A stretch of DNA of 14,155 nt from an uncultured Eubacteriales bacterium (GTDB lineage: Bacteria; Bacillota; Clostridia; Peptostreptococcales; Anaerovoracaceae): assembly GCA_900547295.1 (NCBI GenBank), contig URGK01000069.1:1-14155 (forward strand), given 5' to 3'. Made by a program: the position numbers and the translations under genes. The notes beneath the pieces are model-generated. The model saw only the letters and a list, made by a program, of their open reading frames with translations, ran no database searches and was not told the origin of the DNA. Positions 6,817-12,517 of this stretch are shown in pieces. The stretch's first letter is position 1; each line of letters begins with the position of its first letter.

Positions 6817-8208
6817 TTGGATATATATGAGAAACTAAAGATACTGGCAGACAGCGCCAAATACGATGTGTCCTGCTCCAGCAGCGGAGTCGGCAGGAGA
6901 AACAGCGGTACCATAGGCAGCGCAGCAGCAGCGGGTATATGCCACAGCTGGTCGGCAGACGGCAGATGCATCTCATTACTCAAGGTGGTTATGTCAAATG
7001 CCTGTGTGTATGACTGCGAATACTGCGTTAACCGGAGAACCGCCGATGTGCAGAGGGCTTCCTTTGAGCCGTCTGAGCTTGCGGACCTTACCATTGAATT
7101 CTACAAGCGAAACTATATAGAGGGTCTGTTTGTCTCCTCGGCGGTGGAGAAATCCCCCGACTATACCTGCGAAAAAATGATAAAATGCCTGCGGATACTA
7201 AGATATGACAAGGGATTTGCGGGATATATACATGCCAAAATCATACCCGGAACAGACGAAAAGCTGGTGCATCGTATCGGTCTGCTTGCAGACAGGGTCA
7301 GCGTCAATATGGAGCTTCCCACAGAGAGAAGTCTGCAGCTTCTGGCTCCTCAGAAGAAACCAAAGGAGATATTTTCACCTATGAGGCAGATTACAAATAC
7401 ACTGATTGAACGAAACGCTCTGGTCGGACCCGGTACTATGTTCAAGGGTCAGAAACTCAACACACCCGAAAACTACATTTCAGATATGAAGCTGCGCGGA
7501 AGCGGTTCTCTTGCTATAGGGGAGGAGCCCGGGGGCATTATGATGCTGCCGTCAAAACGCAGGGAAGTCTTTGCTCCTGCAGGACAGACAACGCAGATGA
7601 TTATAGGGGCATCAGGGGAGACTGACAGACAGATTATACGGCTTACAGAGAATCTGTATCATACATTCAAGATGAAGAGGGTATATTACAGCGCCTATAT
7701 ACCTGTAGTCAAATCAGCGCTGCTGCCGGAGCAGGCTCCGCAGCTTGCCAGAGAGCACAGACTGTATCAGGCTGACTGGCTTCTCAGGTTTTACGGCTTT
7801 TCGGCAGACGAGCTGCTTACCGAAAAATATCCCGACTTAGACCCTGATTTAGACCCTAAGATATCATGGGCGCTTCGCAATATAGACAGGTTTCCTGTCG
7901 AGATTAATAAAGCTCCGCTTAGTGAAATACTCAGAATACCGGGCGTGGGCAATGTGTCTGCGCTTCGCATAGTGCGACAGAGGAAGCTTGCGGCAGTCAA
8001 ATATGAGGACCTCAAAAAAATGGGAGTGGTTCTTAAACGGGCCAGATATTTTCTTACATGTTCGGGCAGGTATTACGGTGAGAGAAATATGGAGCCTGAA
8101 TACATTAAAGACCAGATACTCGGTATCGAAAACGGTATACAGATGTCTATGTTCGGCAGCGGACTTGCGGCGCTTTCGGGAGGTGGTCTCAATGGATTAC
8201 CTGTATGA
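6817..8208 (+). CDS. Putative DNA modification/repair radical SAM protein (TIGR03916-like)
   Basis: This 463-residue protein carries the radical SAM cluster motif CxxxCxxC at Cys63, Cys67 and Cys70 (C-VYD-C-EY-C), which should bind a 4Fe-4S cluster and S-adenosylmethionine. Other segments fit the family annotated as putative DNA modification/repair radical SAM protein: SCSSSGVGR near 19-27, HAKIIPGTDE (139-148), APAGQTTQMIIGA (253-265) and KRVYYSAYIPV (287-297). A helix-hairpin-helix motif (about 368-385, LRIPGVGNVSALRI) suggests DNA binding. The reaction is unknown. The start is TTG at 6817, chosen because the SD AAAGGAGGG (6801-6809) is 7 nt upstream and the promoter -10 box lies at 6783-6788. 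The segment at about 203-252 seems longer than I recall for the family. The next gene starts 17 nt before this stop; the two are a known conserved pair. Confidence 0.85.
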   Translation: MDIYEKLKILADSAKYDVSCSSSGVGRRNSGTIGSAAAAGICHSWSADGRCISLLKVVMSNACVYDCEYCVNRRTADVQRASFEPSELADLTIEFYKRNYIEGLFVSSAVEKSPDYTCEKMIKCLRILRYDKGFAGYIHAKIIPGTDEKLVHRIGLLADRVSVNMELPTERSLQLLAPQKKPKEIFSPMRQITNTLIERNALVGPGTMFKGQKLNTPENYISDMKLRGSGSLAIGEEPGGIMMLPSKRREVFAPAGQTTQMIIGASGETDRQIIRLTENLYHTFKMKRVYYSAYIPVVKSALLPEQAPQLAREHRLYQADWLLRFYGFSADELLTEKYPDLDPDLDPKISWALRNIDRFPVEINKAPLSEILRIPGVGNVSALRIVRQRKLAAVKYEDLKKMGVVLKRARYFLTCSGRYYGERNMEPEYIKDQILGIENGIQMSMFGSGLAALSGGGLNGLPV

Positions 8209-8923
8209 CGGAAGCTTTGAGGGGCTTCTTACCTGCGTTTATCATCATTACTATACGGACAAGGCCTCCGGCATATATACAGAGGACGAATATCAGCATA
8301 AGCTTATGGAGCAGGTTTATACAGTGCAGACTGATGAAACCTGCGCAGGCAGAGTGTACAGGGCTTTGGAGTCAAAGCTTACGGCATACGACCTGCGGAG
8401 AATATACAGAGTATTTCTGGCAGATGCGCCCCGTAGAGAAATGATAATTTTAAACTATATACGGCTGGGCTTTGCCAAGGGCAGTAATGTGTGGAAGCTG
8501 CACGGAAATCCCATAGTGCATGAGTTTCAGATGCTGGACAAAAAGGTAGCAAACGAAGTACACAGGCTGGAGGGACTTGTCAGATTTTCATATCTTGAGG
8601 GCGGCATTGCCTACAGCAGTATAGAGCCTGACCATCAGGTCCTGGAGCTGCTTGCGGAGTATTTCGCGGACCGTTTCAGAAACAACCCCTTTATAATTCA
8701 CGATATCAAAAGAAACAAAGCAGTGGTTGCCTCAAGCGGCATATGGTATGTCACATATTTTACAGGAGAGGAGCTGCCGGAGCCGTGCAGCGATGAAAGG
8801 CAGTATCAGAAACTGTGGAAACAATACTTTGAAACCATAGCTATCAGAGAGAGAACAAATCCGAGGTGCCAGAAGACACTGATGCCGGCAAGATACCGGA
8901 AGCACCTTACAGAGATGAAATAA
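8192..8923 (+). CDS. Radical-SAM-linked putative DNA repair protein (TIGR03915-like)
   Basis: This 243-residue protein begins MDYLYDGSFEGLLTCVY and ends near LMPARYRKHLTEMK, both typical of the family annotated as probable DNA metabolism/repair protein that accompanies the TIGR03916 radical SAM enzyme. In some bacteria the family is fused to a uracil-DNA-glycosylase-type domain; here it stands alone and no glycosylase motif is visible. It is soluble, with no membrane segment or metal-binding Cys cluster. The biochemical role is unknown. The ATG at 8192 has the SD GGGAGG within the end of the upstream gene, and the reading frames overlap by 17 nt, implying translational coupling and near-equal production. 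The frame is open upstream to 7988, but that part is a shadow of the radical SAM gene. A strong terminator follows directly. Confidence 0.85.
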   Translation: MDYLYDGSFEGLLTCVYHHYYTDKASGIYTEDEYQHKLMEQVYTVQTDETCAGRVYRALESKLTAYDLRRIYRVFLADAPRREMIILNYIRLGFAKGSNVWKLHGNPIVHEFQMLDKKVANEVHRLEGLVRFSYLEGGIAYSSIEPDHQVLELLAEYFADRFRNNPFIIHDIKRNKAVVASSGIWYVTYFTGEELPEPCSDERQYQKLWKQYFETIAIRERTNPRCQKTLMPARYRKHLTEMK

Positions 8924-8927
8924 GCAA

Positions 8928-8960
8928 AGAGCTGCAGATTAGACCTGCAGCTCTGTTTTT
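8928..8960. terminator. Strong intrinsic terminator, overlapping the thiT 3' end
   Basis: AGAGCTGCAG (8928-8937) pairs perfectly with CTGCAGCTCT (8945-8954) around a 7-nt loop, followed by GTTTTTATT on the plus strand. The thiT stop codon (complement of 8939-8941) is in the loop, and its last codons make up one arm. On the minus strand the hairpin is followed only by TTTGCTTATTT, so termination of thiT may be weaker. Confidence 0.85.
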
Positions 8961-9583
8961 ATTCGTTTCAGTGAGTGTCGTACCGATGGTATCAGCAGTA
9001 ATACAACTGTACCTGCGGCTTCCACACCCATATACAGGATATTGTACCACAGTGACCATGTGAGCGGTGAAAAGCCCTCCGGTACATATGCCCCAAAGAA
9101 TACCACGCCTGAAATTACAGAGCATATGTATCTGCAGAGTACGCCAAACAGGTACGCGGGGATAAGTCCGTCTTTTCTGGCCATAAATATAAGGCCGGCA
9201 AGACCTATCGCGCCAAATGCCAGCGGATAGTCAAGCAGCAGCTGCAGCGGGTGTATTACATAAGGCTTGAAGATAAGGTCTATCATACCAACGCACATAC
9301 CGCACATTACAGCGCGTCTTGTTCCGAAGAAATATGCGCATATCACTATCGGAAGCATTCCGAACAGAGATACAGAGCCGCCCTGCGGGAATGAGTAGAT
9401 GGTAATCTGGCTGAGAACTATAGAAAGCGCAACCAGCAGTGCGGAAGCAACCATTGTTTTTGTGGTTGTTTTCTGTTTTTTGCCTGCCAGAAGCACACCG
9501 ATAAAAAGAATAACTAATACTGCGACAGATATAATCTGTCCTGTTGTGGATTCAAAGAATCCCTGTAGCTTATCATAAGACAT
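8939..9583 (-). CDS. thiT: ThiT, substrate-binding S component of an ECF thiamine transporter
   Basis: This 214-residue hydrophobic protein has about six membrane segments (near 17-34, 45-62, 72-87, 92-108 with HPLQLLLDYP following, 119-135, 142-163 and 181-198). It matches the ThiT/YuaJ family: SFPQGGSVSLFGMLPI (64-79), HPLQLLLDYPLAFGAIGLAG (111-130), SGVVFFGAYVPEG (158-170) and SLWYNILYMGVEAA (177-190). ThiT binds thiamine and works with a shared EcfA/EcfA'/EcfT energy module, which is not encoded in this window. An additional N-terminal segment (residues 1-40) with a hydrophobic stretch precedes the core. A TPP riboswitch immediately upstream, with its own promoter, supports thiamine as substrate. 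SD AAGGAGG (complement of 9591-9597) lies 7 nt from ATG and inside a hairpin. Confidence 0.93.
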   Translation of the reverse strand: MSYDKLQGFFESTTGQIISVAVLVILFIGVLLAGKKQKTTTKTMVASALLVALSIVLSQITIYSFPQGGSVSLFGMLPIVICAYFFGTRRAVMCGMCVGMIDLIFKPYVIHPLQLLLDYPLAFGAIGLAGLIFMARKDGLIPAYLFGVLCRYICSVISGVVFFGAYVPEGFSPLTWSLWYNILYMGVEAAGTVVLLLIPSVRHSLKRIKTELQV

Positions 9584-9615
9584 AAAAAAACCTCCTTGAT
9601 GTCCAGGAGGGGAAC
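9584..9615 (-). promoter_or_regulatory. Expression platform of the TPP riboswitch (SD-sequestering hairpin and U-run)
   Basis: On the minus strand CCTCCT (complement of 9605-9610) pairs with AGGAGG (complement of 9591-9596), which is the thiT SD. Seven Us then precede ATG. The hairpin can block ribosome binding and also has the form of a short terminator. GTTCCCCT (complement of 9608-9615) overlaps the blocking arm and can instead pair over 8 bp, one of them G-U, with AGGGGAGC of the aptamer (complement of 9717-9724), which would free the SD. Confidence 0.7.
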
Positions 9616-9644
9616 TTAAATAATCTCAAGAAAAAACTCAAGAT

Positions 9645-9729
9645 ATGCTTGCCTACGCCGGTATTATCCGGGTCAGGTCCTGAGGGTATAAACCGTAAAG
9701 GTTAATCTCAGCAATTGCTCCCCTAGCAT
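9645..9729 (-). promoter_or_regulatory. TPP (THI-box) riboswitch aptamer
   Basis: Reading the minus strand from 9729, the aptamer shows P1 ATGCT pairing with AGCAT (complement of 9645-9649), GGGGAGC, the THI-box GCTGAGA, ACCCTC, GGACCTGA and CCGGATAATACCGGCGTAGG. All conserved TPP-sensing segments are present. An additional small stem AACC/GGTT (within the complement of 9690-9703) follows GAGA, as in some known variants. It should sense thiamine pyrophosphate and turn thiT down. Confidence 0.95.
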
Positions 9730-9751
9730 TAAAATATTGTTAACAGATAAT

Positions 9752-9779
9752 ATTCTACATGTAAATCTGAAATTGTCAA
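9752..9779 (-). promoter_or_regulatory. Sigma-A-type promoter for the thiT leader
   Basis: The minus strand has a perfect TTGACA (complement of 9774-9779), a 16-nt spacer and TAGAAT (complement of 9752-9757). Transcription would start near 9745, about 16 nt before the aptamer. The promoter lies just after the thiN stop (9784-9786), so thiT can be expressed independently of thiN. Confidence 0.7.
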
Positions 9780-9783
9780 TAGC

Positions 9784-10416
9784 CTATGCGGATTTTTCAT
9801 AGGAAACAATGATAATCAGAGTTCCTTTTTTTACTGATATTATGGCTTTATCTGCCGCAAACTCATTACTTACTCCGAGCGGAAAGCTCCTTGACAGCGT
9901 CACGTTGTCAAGACAGTACTTAACGCCTGTTTCAGACACTCCCTCTGATATATCGGAGGCAGAGAACACTGAGAGATAGCAGCTCTCTTTGCGTGAAATT
10001 TCCATGCTGTCGCAGCATACTGCATATACCTCGTTTGCTTCATCTAAAAGGCGTATGCTGACGCCCTTTTCGGCGGCAGCGGCAATAAGTTGCAGATTTG
10101 CCACCGTATGATCCAGCCTGCCGCCAAGACCTCCGTATATTGTAATATCGTCAAAGCCATGCTCTATGGCATAGGATATGCACAAGCCTGTATCCGTATC
10201 GTCTTTTTCAGACGGCATAGTGACTACAGGAATATCATCGGGCAGATTTCCTCTGTAGGAGTCAAAATCTCCGATGATAAGGCCTGGAGTTATGCCGTAT
10301 TCCCTTGCATATCCATAGCCGCTGTCGGCGCATATTATATATGAATTTTTATCTAATCTGTTTAGCAGCTTGTCTGCGTCTTTTTCTATAAACGATATAA
10401 TTGAACAGGTTTTCAT
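9784..10416 (-). CDS. thiN: Thiamine pyrophosphokinase
   Basis: ThiN transfers pyrophosphate from ATP to thiamine to make TPP, in the cytoplasm. The 210-residue protein has the family motifs in order: ADSGYGYA (30-37), GDFDS (49-53), EKDDTDTGLCI (70-80), YGGLGGRLDHTVANL (94-108) and GVSNE (181-185). The acidic residues in GDFDS and KDDTD are the expected metal and nucleotide contacts. The length is normal for bacterial ThiN. It is the second gene of an alaX-thiN unit: its SD AGGAGC overlaps the alaX stop codon, and the gap is 8 nt. With ThiT immediately downstream, the block makes a thiamine salvage route. No terminator is visible between thiN and the thiT promoter, so read-through into the riboswitch is possible. 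Confidence 0.95.
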   Translation of the reverse strand: MKTCSIISFIEKDADKLLNRLDKNSYIICADSGYGYAREYGITPGLIIGDFDSYRGNLPDDIPVVTMPSEKDDTDTGLCISYAIEHGFDDITIYGGLGGRLDHTVANLQLIAAAAEKGVSIRLLDEANEVYAVCCDSMEISRKESCYLSVFSASDISEGVSETGVKYCLDNVTLSRSFPLGVSNEFAADKAIISVKKGTLIIIVSYEKSA

Positions 10417-10424
10417 AAAAGCTC

Positions 10425-11645
10425 CTATCTGAGTATTTTTTCTGCCGCATCTGTAAACAGCTTCATATTTTCAATGCTGTCAAACTTAGCCTGCGCATTG
10501 TCGGCTCTGCCGCCGCCCTTGCCGCCGAAAACAGGTGCGTTATCCTTAATCAGCTTGCCGCAGTCAACCTTGCCGTTTGAATATACCAGAGCGGTCAGTG
10601 TATGCTCGTCACAGAACACCGCCAGCTTGCAACCTGCAAAATCAAGATGCTTTGCAAGGTTTCTGAGATCGTCTGTTTTAAACTCAGGGAAGGTATATGT
10701 ATGCACGCTGCCGTCGTTTACCTCATCTGATATTTCCTCGGCCCTGTTTCTGATTACAGTCTGCCTGAGCGCAAAGAAGTCGGAGCGAAGCTCTTTTTGC
10801 TTATCCTCGTGTATTCTAATTTTATCCATAAGGTCGTCGGTGCCTGCGGAATATCTGCCGCCAAGCTCTGTAAGTATATTGTGCTTTTTGTCGTAATCCA
10901 TAAGGGCGCGTTTTCCGGCCTCAAAATATATACGGAACATCCCCTTGTTAGGCTCCACCTTGTAGAGCTTGACAAGTCCCACCTGGCCTGCGGTGGATGG
11001 GTGTGTGCCGCAGCAGGCTACGCAGTCTGACGGATTGTCTGTACTTCCCACACACACGATGGTTATATCCTCATCAAAAGCCAGAGCCTTTCGCAGAGGC
11101 AGGTTTTCGGCTTCCTCTCTCCTGTCAAAATGACGAGTTATAACGGGGGCGTTTGACCATATTGCCTCGTTTGTGCAAAGCTCAACGTGCTGGGCCATTT
11201 CCCATGTCACTTCCGTGTATTCGGGCTTTTCCTCAAGACTTATATCTATGGTCATGTATTCATCGCCCATATGAAAGCCGCGGTTGACGCCGCCGTATTC
11301 TCTGAAAAACATACCCGAAAGTATATGTTCTCCGCAGTGGCGCTGCATATTGTCAAATCTGTGCTCCCAGTCTATCTGTCCTGAAACTTCATTGCCCTCG
11401 CCGAGCTCTCCTTTGGAGGCGCCGCCCTTTAATCTGTGAAATACCTGTCCGTTTTCTTCATATACATCGGTTACTTCAAAACCTGAAATATTTCCTCTGT
11501 CACAGCTCTGTCCTCCGCCTGTTGGGAAGAATGCCGTCTGGTCTAAAGTTATGATAATATCCTCGCCGTCTGTACGGGCAGAGGTGATTTTTGCATCAAA
11601 TTCCTTTAAATATACATTTTTTTGATAAAGTTTTACAGTATTCAT
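10425..11645 (-). CDS. alaX: AlaX-type alanyl-tRNA editing protein with DHHA1 domain
   Basis: The 406-residue protein is a stand-alone version of the AlaRS editing and C-terminal domains and should hydrolyse mischarged Ser- or Gly-tRNA(Ala). The N-terminal part includes FFPTGGGQ (39-46). The zinc site is HxxxH (His103, His107, in RHCGEHILSG) plus CxxxH (Cys211, His215, in CCGTHPS). A helical linker (about 275-310) and a DHHA1 domain with FGGKGGGRADNAQ (373-385) complete an AlaX-L layout. No aminoacylation domain is present. The ATG at 11645 was chosen because the SD AAGGAGT lies a few nt upstream and the conserved N-terminus starts there; the open frame extends to 11684 but includes the promoter region. 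It is co-transcribed with thiN, with no obvious functional link. Confidence 0.92.
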   Translation of the reverse strand: MNTVKLYQKNVYLKEFDAKITSARTDGEDIIITLDQTAFFPTGGGQSCDRGNISGFEVTDVYEENGQVFHRLKGGASKGELGEGNEVSGQIDWEHRFDNMQRHCGEHILSGMFFREYGGVNRGFHMGDEYMTIDISLEEKPEYTEVTWEMAQHVELCTNEAIWSNAPVITRHFDRREEAENLPLRKALAFDEDITIVCVGSTDNPSDCVACCGTHPSTAGQVGLVKLYKVEPNKGMFRIYFEAGKRALMDYDKKHNILTELGGRYSAGTDDLMDKIRIHEDKQKELRSDFFALRQTVIRNRAEEISDEVNDGSVHTYTFPEFKTDDLRNLAKHLDFAGCKLAVFCDEHTLTALVYSNGKVDCGKLIKDNAPVFGGKGGGRADNAQAKFDSIENMKLFTDAAEKILR

Positions 11646-11672
11646 AAAAAACTCCTTGAATTTATTAAAAAT

Positions 11673-11681
11673 AGTATAGCA
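11673..11681 (-). promoter_or_regulatory. Candidate extended -10 promoter for alaX-thiN
   Basis: The minus strand reads TGC followed by TATACT (complement of 11673-11681), an extended -10 element about 30 nt upstream of the alaX ATG. No good -35 box is present at the expected distance, which an extended -10 can tolerate. A Spo0A-box-like heptamer (11688-11694) lies immediately upstream. Confidence 0.45.
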
Positions 11682-11800
11682 CAAATGTGTCGAAATAGTA
11701 TATAATAAATAAAAAAGTACAAATTTGCTGTATACGCATAATTAAATTAAAGGTGCTAAACTGTGGATAAGCCTCATATATATGAAACAGGGAGGTGCCT

Positions 11801-12496
11801 ATGGAGCTAAAAAAAATGCTTTTAATTGTGGTCGGCATATTGGTTGTTCTTTTGGCAGGATTACTGTTACATACAAGACAGGCGGCAGAGACTGCTGCCG
11901 ATAAGACGGCGGTTACAATTGTAATTGACCCTGGACACGGCGGTGTTGACGGCGGCGCGCAGGCAGATGACGGTACTCCTGAAAAAAACATAAACCTAAA
12001 TATAGCGCTTAAACTTAAAAAACTTGCAGAGAATGACGGCTGGAACGTTATTATGACAAGGGAGGAAGATACAGGCCTTTATTCTGAACAAAACAGCACA
12101 ATCAGAAGCAAAAAGACCGAGGATTTAAAAAAACGAAAACAGATATTCGACAGTTCTGCGGCAGATGCAGCCGTAAGCATACATCTTAACAGCTATACGG
12201 CGGACAGAAGCGTCAGAGGGGCGCAGGTGTTTTATGCCGGAGGCTCTGAGGAAGGCAAAATGCTTGCAGAGTGTGTTCAGGAGCAGATGGGAAACAGGCG
12301 CAGGGCAATGGCCAAATCCGATGTGCTTATATTACAGCAGGTTAAGGTTCCGACTGTCATTGCGGAGTGCGGATTTTTATCAAACTATGAGGAGTCCCGA
12401 AAGCTTAGAACAGACGAATATCAGAATGAAATGGCAAAAAACATATATAGCGGAATAAAAAATTACATTGAAAACAATAAAGGGATAAAACGTTAA
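11801..12496 (+). CDS. cwlD: CwlD-type N-acetylmuramoyl-L-alanine amidase (spore cortex)
   Basis: CwlD cleaves stem peptides from cortex peptidoglycan so that muramic-delta-lactam can form, which germination enzymes need. The 231-residue protein has an N-terminal membrane/signal segment (about 6-24) and an Amidase_3 domain: VIDPGHGGVDGGA (41-53), EKNINL (61-66), MTREEDTGLY (85-94), SIHLNSY (126-132), GAQVFY (140-145) and IAECGFLSN (187-195). Zinc ligands would be His46, Glu61 and His128, with Glu189 catalytic. Length and motifs such as EEGKMLAE and the ECGFLSN context fit CwlD better than vegetative amidases. ATG at 11801 was chosen because the SD GGGAGG (11790-11795) fits it and overlaps the upstream GTG at 11795. 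The adjacent intergenic region gave no clear promoter. No terminator separates it from the AraC-type gene 21 nt downstream. Confidence 0.88.
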   Translation: MELKKMLLIVVGILVVLLAGLLLHTRQAAETAADKTAVTIVIDPGHGGVDGGAQADDGTPEKNINLNIALKLKKLAENDGWNVIMTREEDTGLYSEQNSTIRSKKTEDLKKRKQIFDSSAADAAVSIHLNSYTADRSVRGAQVFYAGGSEEGKMLAECVQEQMGNRRRAMAKSDVLILQQVKVPTVIAECGFLSNYEESRKLRTDEYQNEMAKNIYSGIKNYIENNKGIKR

Positions 12497-12517
12497 AAAC
12501 AAAACGAGGAAGCAAAA

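Noticed and set aside
6642..7094. 150-codon minus-strand frame opposite the radical SAM start
   Set aside because: It runs through the promoter region and the radical SAM gene, with no SD or recognisable domain.
7988..8191. 68-residue upstream extension of the radical-SAM partner protein
   Set aside because: It is the open alternative frame of the radical SAM gene. The family N-terminus and SD point to ATG at 8192.
10474..10896. 140-codon frame on the plus strand opposite alaX
   Set aside because: The translation is Ser/Leu/Cys-rich without family features, and alaX on the other strand has clear catalytic motifs.
11646..11684. 13-residue N-terminal extension of AlaX
   Set aside because: It includes the predicted promoter -10 region and lacks an SD. 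ATG at 11645 has one.
11701..11706. TATAAT as a sigma-A promoter for cwlD
   Set aside because: The -10 box is perfect but there is no plausible -35 or extended -10, and the leader would be about 90 nt. The surrounding run is AT-rich, so a chance match is likely.
11795..11800. GTG start for CwlD, two codons upstream
   Set aside because: The GTG overlaps the SD that serves ATG at 11801.
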